The notes below the pieces were generated by a model. It saw only the letters and a program-made list of their open reading frames with translations. It made no database searches and was not told the DNA's origin. Below are positions 1 through 6,226 of a stretch of 11,254 bases of DNA, in pieces. The DNA is from Frankiales bacterium (GTDB lineage: Bacteria; Actinomycetota; Actinomycetes; Mycobacteriales; SCTD01): contig JAODNF010000077.1 of assembly GCA_025464915.1 (NCBI GenBank), positions 1 to 11,254 of the forward strand, given 5' to 3'. The position numbers and the translations under genes are program-made. The number at the start of each line of letters is the position of its first letter. Position 1 is the stretch's first letter.

Positions 1-123
1 CACTCGGCGTGGCCGGGTCAGCTCCTGCTGGCCTTTGTGAGCCTGCTGCTCGTCGGTCGGGCGCTCTTCCCCTCCCGACCACTGGCCGCACCGCGTTCCC
101 TCGTCACAGGAGACAAGAGCTGA
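1..123 (+). CDS. C-terminal fragment of an unidentified, probably membrane protein (partial)
   Basis: The frame starting at base 1 is open to a TGA at 121-123, giving 40 codons of a protein that begins outside the window. The visible part has a hydrophobic leucine/valine-rich stretch (about residues 7-22, containing QLLLAFVSLLLVGRALF), followed by a short polar tail ending GDKS. This looks like a last transmembrane helix with a short tail. The stop overlaps the ATG of the acyl-CoA dehydrogenase as TGATG, an arrangement typical of translationally coupled operon genes, which supports this frame being real. No family can be assigned from 40 residues. The alternative is that this is non-coding leader sequence that happens to be open. 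Confidence 0.45.
   Translation, partial: HSAWPGQLLLAFVSLLLVGRALFPSRPLAAPRSLVTGDKS
108..113 (+). promoter_or_regulatory. Ribosome binding site of the acyl-CoA dehydrogenase
   Basis: AGGAGA lies 9 nt before the ATG at 123. It decides the start: the frame is open upstream to base 9, but the upstream residues are not family-like and have no such site. Confidence 0.75.
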
Positions 124-1301
124 TGGACTTCACCCTTCCCGAGAGCGCTCAGGCCGTCCGCGAGGGCGTGGCCAAGGTCGCGGCGAAGTACGACCACGCC
201 TACTGGTCGCGCTGCGACGAGGAGAAGCGGTTCCCGCGCGAGGTCTGGGACGACCTGGCCGCGGGTGGTTGGATCGGGCTGTCAGTCCCGGTCGAGCACG
301 GCGGTGGTGGGCAGGGGATGCTCGAGCTGGCCGTCGCCTGCGAGACGCTCAGCGAGTCCGGCGGGACCGCCGGCACCTTCCTCTACATCCTCACGCCGGG
401 CTTCGGCGCCATGACCCTTGCCCGCCACGGCACCGCCGAGCAGCAGCGCGCGATCCTGCCGGGCATCGCAACCGGCCAGACCAAGTTCTGCCTCGCGATG
501 ACCGAGCCCGATGCCGGGTCGAACGCCCTCGAGATCACCACGTCGTCCCGGCGCGAAGGGGACGACTTCGTCATCACGGGCCAGAAGACCTGGATCAGCA
601 GCGTCGACGAGGCGGACTGGATGATCGCGGTCACCCGCTCGATCCCGGTCGCGTCGGCGACCCCGCGCACGCAGGGCTTCACGCTGCTGCTGGTGGACGT
701 CAAGGAGGCCGTTGCGGCCGGAACCCTCTCCTACCGGCCGATCTCGAAGCTCGGCGGCAACGTCGTGACGGCGAACTCGGTGTTCTTCGACGACGTCCGG
801 GTGCCTGCCCACAACGTGGTGGGTCAGGTCGACGAGGGCTTCCGGGTGCTGTGGGACGTGCTCAACCCGGAGCGGATCCTGGCTGCTGCCGGCGGAGTCG
901 GTCATGCCGAGGCGGCGCTGAAGGTCGCCTGCGACTACGCCCGGTCGCGCGAGGTCTTCGGTCGCCCGATCGGGGCCAACCAGGCGATCCAGTTCCCGCT
1001 GGCCCAGGTCAAGGCGAAGACCGAGCTGGCACGGCTGATGACCTACAAGGCCGCCTGGCTGTTCGACCAGGGACTGCCCTGCGGCAACGAGACCAACATC
1101 GCCAAGCTGACCGCTGCCCAGGCCGCGTGGGAGGCCAGCGACCAGGCGTTCCAGGTGTTCGGTGGCAACGCCTACTCCAAGGAGTACCCCGTGGAGCGGC
1201 TCTTCCGTGATGCGCGCATCGGCAAGAACATCCCGGTCGCCGAGCAGCTCGTGCTCGCCCACATCGGCACCCAGCAGCTCGGCCTTCCCCGCTCCTACTG
1301 A
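123..1301 (+). CDS. Acyl-CoA dehydrogenase family protein
   Basis: A 392-residue cytoplasmic FAD enzyme, the usual length for the family, expected to oxidise an acyl-CoA to the trans-2-enoyl-CoA and pass electrons to ETF. Visible family signatures are the FAD/substrate loop MTEPDAGSNA (126-135), ITGQKTWIS (151-159), the ARSREVFGRPIG helix/loop (273-284) and FQVFGGNAYSKEYPVERLFRD (343-363, start and end of the C-terminal motif). The classical catalytic Glu of medium-chain enzymes (in YEGT) is absent: that site reads NIPVA (369-373). A Glu is instead present at 250 in LNPERI, where isovaleryl-CoA and long-chain dehydrogenases carry their catalytic base. The C-terminus LGLPRSY is typical of a distinct subgroup. 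The start is chosen from the AGGAGA site and the TGATG overlap with the preceding frame. The substrate is unknown; branched or bulky acyl-CoA is an inference from the base position. Confidence 0.95.
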   Translation: MDFTLPESAQAVREGVAKVAAKYDHAYWSRCDEEKRFPREVWDDLAAGGWIGLSVPVEHGGGGQGMLELAVACETLSESGGTAGTFLYILTPGFGAMTLARHGTAEQQRAILPGIATGQTKFCLAMTEPDAGSNALEITTSSRREGDDFVITGQKTWISSVDEADWMIAVTRSIPVASATPRTQGFTLLLVDVKEAVAAGTLSYRPISKLGGNVVTANSVFFDDVRVPAHNVVGQVDEGFRVLWDVLNPERILAAAGGVGHAEAALKVACDYARSREVFGRPIGANQAIQFPLAQVKAKTELARLMTYKAAWLFDQGLPCGNETNIAKLTAAQAAWEASDQAFQVFGGNAYSKEYPVERLFRDARIGKNIPVAEQLVLAHIGTQQLGLPRSY

Positions 1302-1354
1302 CCTCGCGTCCTCACACCTGGTCCTTGGTCAGGCTCAGGAAGAAGGAGGCAACG
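1302..1354. other. Convergent intergenic gap with a weak hairpin
   Basis: Fifty-three bases separate the ends of the acyl-CoA dehydrogenase and the DUF2236 gene. A weak stem at 1317-1333 (CCTGGT/GTCAGG with two G-T pairs and a 5-nt loop) has no T-tract on either strand, so a terminator role is only a possibility. Confidence 0.3.
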
Positions 1355-2164
1355 TCAGACGAGGGGGATGCCCTTGCGGTGCCGGCGGCGCATGTCCCAC
1401 AGCAGCCAGTTGAAGGGGAACAGCCGCAACGGCTCGGGCAGGTGCCGGTCCAGCCAGCCGATCCGGGCCAGCCGCTTGCCGAACTCCACCTCGCGGGCGT
1501 CGTCCCACTCCAGCCCGAGCTGGTCGCGGAACAGCGGGGGGAGGAACCCGGCCGTCATCAGCTCGGTCTTGCGGGCGAGCAGCCGGCCGACCCACGGCGG
1601 CGCGTTCTCGTAGCGGATGAGCGACAGCAGGTACTCGCGCACGCTGTCGTCGACGTGGACCCGGGAGAGCGACTCCTCCCAGTAGTCGTCGAAGGCGGCG
1701 CGGTCGGGAGGCCACATGTCGGGGCGCACCTGCAGGGAGGTGCCGAAGCGGGCGCAGTGCGCGTAGAGGGCGTCAGCGGTCTCGTCGTCGAGCGGGCCGT
1801 GCAGCCGCTCGTTGATGTCGACGGTGCCGTAGTAGAGGCAGGCCGCGACCCACAGCTGCAGGTGCGGGTCCATCGCGCGGTACTGCACGGGGGAGCCGGG
1901 CTCGGAGACGACCTGTGCGTGCTGGCCGTTGACCGCCTTGCGGAAGACCTGCCGGTCGCGCTCGGTGCCGAGCATCGACACCGCGAGGAAGGTGAAGGTC
2001 GTACGGGCCCGCTTCACCGGGTGCTTCATCGCGCTGCCGGAGTGGACCTTGCTGTCCTTGACGCCGTACCCGACCTCGGGCCAGCTCAGCTGCATGACGA
2101 CGTTCGAGACGCCGGCCGCGTTGGCTCCGAGGCCTGAGATGTGACGACGGATGTCGAAGTCCAT
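1355..2164 (-). CDS. DUF2236 / MpaB-type oxygenase family protein
   Basis: A 269-residue mostly helical protein of the DUF2236 (MpaB / latex-clearing protein-related) family, whose characterised members are haem-containing oxygenases; activity and substrate here are unknown. Family features seen: SDSAMKHP-like region SGSAMKHPV (42-50), FTFLAVSMLGT (57-67), the conserved histidine in VNGQHAQV (78-85), the DPHLQLWVAACL block (99-110) and PLDDETADALY (124-134). The second block normally reads WVHA, and here the His is Ala (WVAA), so haem ligation may differ. There is no signal peptide. It is the last gene of the secreted protein-TetR-DUF2236 cluster, 9 nt after the TetR stop. It has no Shine-Dalgarno; instead a -35/-10 pair ends 6 nt before the ATG, suggesting its own leaderless promoter. 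Family assignment is firm, function is not. Confidence 0.88.
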   Translation of the reverse strand: MDFDIRRHISGLGANAAGVSNVVMQLSWPEVGYGVKDSKVHSGSAMKHPVKRARTTFTFLAVSMLGTERDRQVFRKAVNGQHAQVVSEPGSPVQYRAMDPHLQLWVAACLYYGTVDINERLHGPLDDETADALYAHCARFGTSLQVRPDMWPPDRAAFDDYWEESLSRVHVDDSVREYLLSLIRYENAPPWVGRLLARKTELMTAGFLPPLFRDQLGLEWDDAREVEFGKRLARIGWLDRHLPEPLRLFPFNWLLWDMRRRHRKGIPLV

Positions 2165-2199
2165 GCGACCAGGTTAGCCCGTTGTTGGCAGTCTGCCAA
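2165..2199 (-). promoter_or_regulatory. Leaderless promoter of the DUF2236 gene, inside the end of the TetR gene
   Basis: Read on the - strand: TTGGCA (2199-2194, five of six matches to TTGACA), a 17-nt spacer (2193-2177), TAACCT (2176-2171, fits TAnnnT and contains the TetR stop codon), and a 6-nt discriminator (2170-2165) ending at the ATG at 2164. The spacing is what a leaderless actinobacterial promoter requires, and no Shine-Dalgarno is present. No experiment supports it here; it is read from sequence only. Confidence 0.6.
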
Positions 2200-2785
2200 C
2201 AACGGGCAGGACATCCTTGGCGATGGCGCGCAGGGCCGTCGTCAGCAGCAGGTGCACGTCCTCACGGGTCAGCGCACCGGTCCGCACCCACTCCTTGACC
2301 GCGGCCTTGGCGAGCCCTCCGTAGGCCCGCACCGCGCCGCGCATCGACGGGTCGTCCTGGTCGGCTCCGAGCACCTCCAGCACGCGGCGGGCTGCGAGGT
2401 CGTCGGCGGCCTCGAGGATGGCCTCGACCTCCGGGTCGGCACCCGGCCCCTCCGCGCCGACGAGGGCGAGGAAGGCCTCTCCCTGCGCGCCGACCACGTC
2501 GAGGTACCAGCTGACCCCCAGGTCGACGCGGGCTCTCAGTGATCCGGTCACGAGCTCAGCCGTCACGTCCGGAACGGCGGTCATCCGCCGGACGACCTCG
2601 ACGTAGAGCTCCCGCTTCGTCCCGAAGTAGTGGTTGAGCAAGCCGCGCGCCACCCCTGCCCCGGAGGCGATGTCCGTGGTGGACACCTGGGCGTAGGGCC
2701 GCGCGCCGAAGAGCCGGTGCGCGCTGGCGAGGATCTCCTCGCGGCGGGCATCCGGTGTGAGTCGACGACCAGGTTCGGTGGTCAC
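2174..2785 (-). CDS. TetR/AcrR family transcriptional regulator
   Basis: A 203-residue one-component DNA-binding regulator. The N-terminal TetR domain is clear: REEILASAHRLFGARPYAQV (15-34), TTDIASGAGVARGLLNHYFG (36-55) as helix-turn-helix, then TKRELYVEVV. The remaining helical part (about 70-203) would be the ligand-binding and dimerisation domain. The frame is open far upstream, but those residues are antisense of the secreted-protein gene, so the GTG at 2785, 17 nt after that gene's stop, is taken as the start. No Shine-Dalgarno is seen. TACCGT ends 6 nt before the GTG, so a leaderless start is possible. It sits between the secreted protein and the DUF2236 gene and likely acts on this cluster, with the palindrome at 2177-2207 as its best operator candidate. 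The ligand is unknown. Confidence 0.92.
   Translation of the reverse strand: MTTEPGRRLTPDARREEILASAHRLFGARPYAQVSTTDIASGAGVARGLLNHYFGTKRELYVEVVRRMTAVPDVTAELVTGSLRARVDLGVSWYLDVVGAQGEAFLALVGAEGPGADPEVEAILEAADDLAARRVLEVLGADQDDPSMRGAVRAYGGLAKAAVKEWVRTGALTREDVHLLLTTALRAIAKDVLPVVGRLPTTG
2177..2207. repeat. Perfect 14-bp inverted repeat, probable TetR operator
   Basis: The arms GCCCGTTGTTGGCA (2177-2190) and its exact complement (2194-2207) flank a 3-nt centre. The core TTGGCA-N3-TGCCAA has the form of TetR-family operators. It lies in the last codons of the TetR gene and covers the -35 and spacer of the DUF2236 promoter, so a bound regulator would block it. As RNA it would form a stable hairpin without a U-tract, so a terminator or attenuator is the alternative. 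No second full copy was seen in the window. Confidence 0.6.
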
Positions 2786-2791
2786 GACCGC

Positions 2792-2797
2792 ACGGTA
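2792..2797 (-). promoter_or_regulatory. Possible -10 element of a leaderless TetR transcript
   Basis: On the - strand TACCGT is followed by 6 nt and then the GTG start, inside the 17-nt gap after the secreted-protein gene. No matching -35 is visible, so this is weak; read-through from the upstream gene is equally likely. Confidence 0.3.
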
Positions 2798-2802
2798 CGG
2801 CC

Positions 2803-3993
2803 CTACTCGGCGCAGCCGCGCCACCCGCCGTGCTCGAAGCCCGCCTTGGTGCAGTAGCGGGCGCTCGGGTAGTAGGCGCCCATCACCTTCACCGGGTCGT
2901 CGCCCTTGCTGACGGACTGCACGGCGTGGGGGAACGTGGCCACCATGTTGCGGTAGATGACCGTCGCGCTGTCGTCCGCGACGCCCCACGGGATCCACGT
3001 GACGCCCTTCGAGGCCACGGCGTTCGCCGGCCGCTGCGAGGGGTCGGAGATGACGATCGTGTAGTAGCCCTTGCGGTCGAGCGCCGTCTCGTGGTCGGAC
3101 GTGCAGCTGTTCACGCGGGTGCTGTTGCTGTTCTGGCAGAACGACCAGTACCGCACCTGGTCCGTGGGGCTCGGCTGGATGCCACGGCTGGTGTCGGGGT
3201 AGCGCATCGCCTTGGCGTGGATGACCACGAGCGGGCCGTAGATCCGCTTGATGCCGGCGGTGAGGTAGGCGTTCTGCTGGTTGCCGAAGAAGCCGGCCGC
3301 GTCGTTGCCGAACGCCTTCCCCCACGCGATCACGCCAGGGCCGACCGGCTCCTCCACGGGTCGACTCGACCCGTTCAGCGCGGTCGTGCCCGCTCCGCCC
3401 GTGCTCGGCAGGTCGGTGCTGCACGCCCCGCCAGTCGTGAGCACCTGTCCGGTCGTCGTCTGCGTGGTCACGGTGGGGAGCGGCACGCCCCCCTGGGGTG
3501 AGGTGGGGTCGACCGGTGTGTACACCCGCAGCATGAGCAGGCCACCGGGGTTCTTGACGTCGCCCAGCTTCATGTTCCCGGCGTAGATCGTGTTCGGCGC
3601 GGGCGTGGCCGGCTCTGCCTCGAAGCGCACGTGCACCGTGTACGACTGCTTGTGCGCTGTGCGGGAGCCGCCGGCGTACGGGTTGCTGCTGCCCTTGTCC
3701 GGGGCGATCTTGACGTCGTAGGTCGAGTCGATCGGGACGCCGCTCGGCTGGTAGACGTTGAACGAGAAGTACCGCGCTCGCGGGTAGGTGCCGTGCACGA
3801 CGAGCTCGGTGCCCGGGACGGCGGCATACGGGTGCGACCAGTACGTGGCGTTGGTGTCCGGGTAAGCCACGTTCACGGTGTCCGGCTCGGTCTTCGCGGC
3901 CCACCCGCAGGTGGGGTCGGCCCCGGCCTGCGAGACGGGTACGAGGACGGCGACCGCGATCGCGGCGGCGCCGAGCAGGCGGATGGTGCGCAC
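2803..3993 (-). CDS. Secreted six-cysteine protein of unknown function
   Basis: A 396-residue protein with a clear signal peptide: charged start MRTIR, hydrophobic core (6-20) and a likely cleavage after AGA at 25, just before DPTCGW. The mature part has six cysteines (CGW near 29, GACS, SFCQN, NSCTS, RYCTK and RGCAE at the end), enough for three disulfides. It has the pattern YPRARYFSFNVYQPSG (about 70-85) and, later, QVRYWSFCQNSN and YYTIVISDP. These alternating aromatic and hydrophobic stretches suggest a beta-rich fold, loosely recalling DUF1214-type proteins, though I cannot confirm membership. No catalytic motif is recognised. It starts at GTG with GGAG 7 nt upstream. It leads the cluster with TetR and DUF2236 and is divergent from the enoyl-CoA hydratase gene. 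A cell-surface or exported binding or enzymatic role is possible; the function is unknown. Confidence 0.88.
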   Translation of the reverse strand: MRTIRLLGAAAIAVAVLVPVSQAGADPTCGWAAKTEPDTVNVAYPDTNATYWSHPYAAVPGTELVVHGTYPRARYFSFNVYQPSGVPIDSTYDVKIAPDKGSSNPYAGGSRTAHKQSYTVHVRFEAEPATPAPNTIYAGNMKLGDVKNPGGLLMLRVYTPVDPTSPQGGVPLPTVTTQTTTGQVLTTGGACSTDLPSTGGAGTTALNGSSRPVEEPVGPGVIAWGKAFGNDAAGFFGNQQNAYLTAGIKRIYGPLVVIHAKAMRYPDTSRGIQPSPTDQVRYWSFCQNSNSTRVNSCTSDHETALDRKGYYTIVISDPSQRPANAVASKGVTWIPWGVADDSATVIYRNMVATFPHAVQSVSKGDDPVKVMGAYYPSARYCTKAGFEHGGWRGCAE

Positions 3994-4119
3994 GTTCGTG
4001 CTCCAGACCTAGACGAGTATTCCGATTTGCTTACTTGGACATACAACCCGGATCTCCTGCTCGTCGTGGGGTGCGGTGGAATGACCTGCGTCACTCATCA
4101 ACACGATCGGAGCAGTCCT
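3994..4119. promoter_or_regulatory. Divergent promoter region between the secreted-protein and hydratase operons
   Basis: This 126-nt gap contains the most AT-rich stretch of the window (about 4011-4047). On the - strand TTGTAT (4046-4041) and AATACT (4021-4016) with a 19-nt spacer could serve the secreted-protein gene, but the spacer is long and the match weak. GGAG sites before both starts (complement at 4001-4004; 4109-4112) show both genes have leaders. No convincing promoter was found on the + strand and no strong palindrome is seen. Confidence 0.4.
4109..4112 (+). promoter_or_regulatory. Ribosome binding site of the enoyl-CoA hydratase
   Basis: GGAG lies 7 nt before the GTG at 4120 and favours that start over an in-frame ATG at 4081, which would add 13 residues not typical of the family. 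Confidence 0.65.
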
Positions 4120-4881
4120 GTGAGCGAGGTCCTCGTCGAGCGCCGTGGCGGCGTCCAGGTCATCACCCTCAACCGCCCGGAGGCGAAGAACGCTCTCGAC
4201 GCCGCCACCGCGATCCAGGTCAGGGCGGCAGTCGACGAGCTCGAGAGCGACCCGGACCTGCGGGTCGGCGTGCTCACAGGTGCCGGTGGCACGTTCTCGG
4301 CCGGCATGGACCTCAAGGCGTTCATGCGGGGCGAGACGCCCATCGTCGGTGACGGCGGCCTGTGCGGCATCACCGTGACCCCGCCTCGCAAGCCGCTCAT
4401 CGGTGCGGTCGAGGGCTGGGCCCTCGCCGGCGGCTTCGAGCTGCTCCTCGCCTGCGACATGATCGTCGCTTCCGAGACCGCGCGCTTCGGTGTCCCGGAG
4501 GTCAAGCGCGCGCTCGTCGCCGGCGGCGGCGCTGCGTTCCTGCTGACCCGGCGGGTCCCGCAGAACATCGCCCTCGAGCTGCTCCTGACCGGCGAGCCCA
4601 TCTCGGCCGCACGGGCCGCCGAGATCGGGCTGGTCAACAAGCTCGCCGCCGAGGGCACGGCCCTCGACGTCGCGGTCGCCATGGCCGAGGGCATCGCCGC
4701 CAACGGGCCGCTCGCCGTGGCGGTCACCAAGCAGATCGCGCGCAGCACCTTCGACTGGACGCTGGCCGACGGCTGGAAGCAGCAGGGCGAGCTGATGGCT
4801 CCCGTGTTCGTGTCCGAGGACGCGATGGAGGGCGCGACCGCGTTCGCCGAGAAGCGCGCCCCGGTGTGGAAGGGCAAGTGA
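4120..4881 (+). CDS. Enoyl-CoA hydratase/isomerase (crotonase) family protein
   Basis: A 253-residue cytoplasmic crotonase, normal length for the family, expected to hydrate a trans-2-enoyl-CoA to the 3-hydroxyacyl-CoA. Motifs in order: VITLNRPEAKNAL (14-26), the first oxyanion-hole segment TGAGGTFSAGMDLKAF (53-68), the second AVEGWALAGGFELLLACD (96-113), and FGVPEVKRAL (123-132). The two catalytic glutamates of enoyl-CoA hydratase correspond to E107 in GGFEL and E127 in GVPEV, both present, so hydratase activity is more likely than a pure isomerase or hydrolase. The end AFAEKRAPVWKGK is typical of actinobacterial EchA proteins. The GTG start follows GGAG. The stop overlaps the next start as GTGA, so it is coupled to the SDR. 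The substrate (fatty acyl or steroid side chain) cannot be told. Confidence 0.93.
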   Translation: MSEVLVERRGGVQVITLNRPEAKNALDAATAIQVRAAVDELESDPDLRVGVLTGAGGTFSAGMDLKAFMRGETPIVGDGGLCGITVTPPRKPLIGAVEGWALAGGFELLLACDMIVASETARFGVPEVKRALVAGGGAAFLLTRRVPQNIALELLLTGEPISAARAAEIGLVNKLAAEGTALDVAVAMAEGIAANGPLAVAVTKQIARSTFDWTLADGWKQQGELMAPVFVSEDAMEGATAFAEKRAPVWKGK

Positions 4882-5636
4882 CCCGGGTCGCCCTCGTCAC
4901 CGGCGGCAGCCGGGGGATCGGTCGCGCGGTCTCGCTGCGGCTGGCGACGGACGGGTTCGCCGTCGCGGTCAACTACCGCAAGGACTCCGACGCCGCAGCT
5001 GCCGTCGTCGACGAGATCCGGCACAAGGGCGGTACCGCGTCGGCGTACCAGGCCTCTGTGGCCGAGGCTGACGACCGCACCCGCCTCGCCTCCGAGGTGC
5101 TCGCCGACTACGGGGTCGTCGACACGCTCGTCAGCAACGCCGGCATCGCGTCGCGAGGGCAGCTCGTCGCCGACACCTCGCTCGCCGAGCTGGAGCGGGT
5201 CATGGCGACCCACGTGACCGGCGCCTTCCACCTGGCCCAGCTGCTGCTGCCGGGGATGCGCACCGCGCCCCGCGGCGACATCGTCCTCGTCAGCAGCGTC
5301 GCTGCGACCTCACCGATGCCGGGCGGCGCGCCCTACATGATGGCCAAGGTTGCCCTCGAGGCCCTCGGCCGGACGCTCGCACTCGAAGAGCTGAAGCACG
5401 GCGTGCACACCAACATCGTGGCGCCGGGGCTCGTCGCCACCGACATGGGCGACCGGCTCGCGGCCGCCGTCGCGGGCGTCTCCGAGAGCGCCGACCTCGA
5501 CGCGCAGGCCCCGTACGGGCATGTCTGCCGGCCGTCCGCGGTGGCGGACGTCGTGGCCTACCTGGTGAGCGACCAGGCGTCCTACCTGAACGGTCAGCGC
5601 ATCGAGGTCTCAGGCGGAGGGTCGGCCTTCTCATGA
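4878..5636 (+). CDS. FabG-like short-chain dehydrogenase/reductase
   Basis: A 252-residue classical SDR. It has the nucleotide-binding motif TGGSRGIG (8-15), NYRKD after the second strand (32-36, the basic residues suggesting NADP(H)), NAG (87-89), the catalytic serine in VLVSS (139-140), and Y153/K157 in YMMAK, with an extended C-terminal sheet ending YLNGQRIEVSGG. This is the family of 3-oxoacyl-ACP reductases and 3-hydroxyacyl-CoA dehydrogenases. The Asn of the catalytic tetrad (VNLTG-type motif) is replaced by His112 in THVTG. Start GTG at 4878 overlaps the hydratase stop by 4 nt, with GGAAGG 4 nt upstream in the hydratase tail. Next to a hydratase, oxidation of the 3-hydroxyacyl-CoA in a beta-oxidation-like route is plausible. 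Reduction in the biosynthetic direction is the alternative. Confidence 0.93.
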   Translation: MTRVALVTGGSRGIGRAVSLRLATDGFAVAVNYRKDSDAAAAVVDEIRHKGGTASAYQASVAEADDRTRLASEVLADYGVVDTLVSNAGIASRGQLVADTSLAELERVMATHVTGAFHLAQLLLPGMRTAPRGDIVLVSSVAATSPMPGGAPYMMAKVALEALGRTLALEELKHGVHTNIVAPGLVATDMGDRLAAAVAGVSESADLDAQAPYGHVCRPSAVADVVAYLVSDQASYLNGQRIEVSGGGSAFS

Positions 5637-6145
5637 CGGCACCTGCGGACGTGTCCCTGCTCGTCTTCCGGATCGCGGTGGGCGCAGTGTTCCTCGCCCA
5701 CGGCTACAACCACATCTGGGGCGGCGGCAAGATCGCCGGCACCGGGCGCTGGTTCGCCTCGCTCGGGATGAAGCCGGGGTGGCTGCACGCCTGGACCGCC
5801 TCGCTCACCGAGCTCCTGGCCGGCGTGCTGCTGATCGCCGGCCTTTTCACGCCGCTCGCCGGCGGCATGGTCATCGGCGTCATGCTCGTCGCCTGGATCA
5901 CCAACCACCGCAAGAACGGCTTCTTCATCTTCCGCCCGGGTGAGGGCTACGAGTACGTCATGACGCTCACCGCTGCCGGCCTGCTCTTCTGCGGAACCGG
6001 CGCCGGCCGGCTGTCGCTGGACCACGCGCTCGACCTCGACGACTTCTCCTGGTGGACCGCTGGCGGCTGCGCTGCCCTGGGCATCGGTGGCGCCCTCGGC
6101 CTGCTCGCCGTCTTCTGGCGCCCGGAGCCCAAGCCCGCCCCCTGA
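5633..6145 (+). CDS. DoxX family integral membrane protein
   Basis: A 170-residue protein with four predicted membrane segments: about 7-25 (SLLVFRIAVGAVFLAHGYNH), 57-75 with 76-90 (TELLAGVLLIAGLF and onward), 106-124 and 141-162. The first helix with HGYNHI followed by a glycine-rich loop, and GMKPGW/TELLAGVLLIAGLFTP, are the usual DoxX signatures. DoxX proteins are small membrane proteins; some form part of quinol oxidases or redox-stress complexes, but most have no assigned job. The ATG overlaps the SDR stop by 4 nt (ATGA), so it is translated with the hydratase and SDR. Its tail is proline- and charge-rich (RPEPKPAP) and probably cytoplasmic. A link to the electron balance of the operon enzymes is only an inference. 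Confidence 0.9.
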   Translation: MTAPADVSLLVFRIAVGAVFLAHGYNHIWGGGKIAGTGRWFASLGMKPGWLHAWTASLTELLAGVLLIAGLFTPLAGGMVIGVMLVAWITNHRKNGFFIFRPGEGYEYVMTLTAAGLLFCGTGAGRLSLDHALDLDDFSWWTAGGCAALGIGGALGLLAVFWRPEPKPAP

Positions 6146-6226
6146 CCCCCGCGGTCCCTGGGACCTGCTGGCAGGACTCGCCGGCGGGTCGGACTCCGAT
6201 GTCCCTGGGACCGCAGTGGGTGGCGG
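6146..6226. terminator. Paired palindromes in a convergent gap, possible bidirectional terminator
   Basis: The gap separates the ends of the DoxX gene and the broken TetR gene. The odd palindrome GTCCCTGGGAC occurs at 6154-6164 (as part of GGTCCCTGGGACC, 6153-6165) and again at 6201-6211. The extended forms 6151-6164 and 6201-6214 also pair with each other at 13 of 14 positions with a 36-nt loop. A small CCTGC-TG-GCAGG stem lies at 6164-6175. No T-tract is visible, as is common in high-GC actinobacteria. A protein-binding role is the alternative. Confidence 0.45.

Noticed and set aside
9..122. Upstream ATG at 9 as start of the acyl-CoA dehydrogenase
   Set aside because: The extra 38 residues are not family-like, and the ATG at 123 has an AGGAGA site and a TGATG overlap with the preceding frame.
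1325..2137. A 270-codon + strand frame opposite the DUF2236 gene
   Set aside because: It is a shadow with repetitive V, H, G, R composition and no domain; the - strand product has recognisable DUF2236 blocks.
2185..2199. TTGGC-N5-GCCAA match to the eukaryotic NF1 site
   Set aside because: It is a coincidence of the bacterial palindrome; the window is clearly bacterial.
2786..3904. N-terminal extension of the TetR frame upstream of GTG 2785
   Set aside because: The residues are arginine-rich antisense-frame sequence overlapping the secreted-protein gene, and the TetR domain begins right after GTG 2785.
4081..4119. ATG 4081 as start of the enoyl-CoA hydratase
   Set aside because: The 13 extra residues are not typical of crotonases, while GTG 4120 has GGAG at proper spacing.
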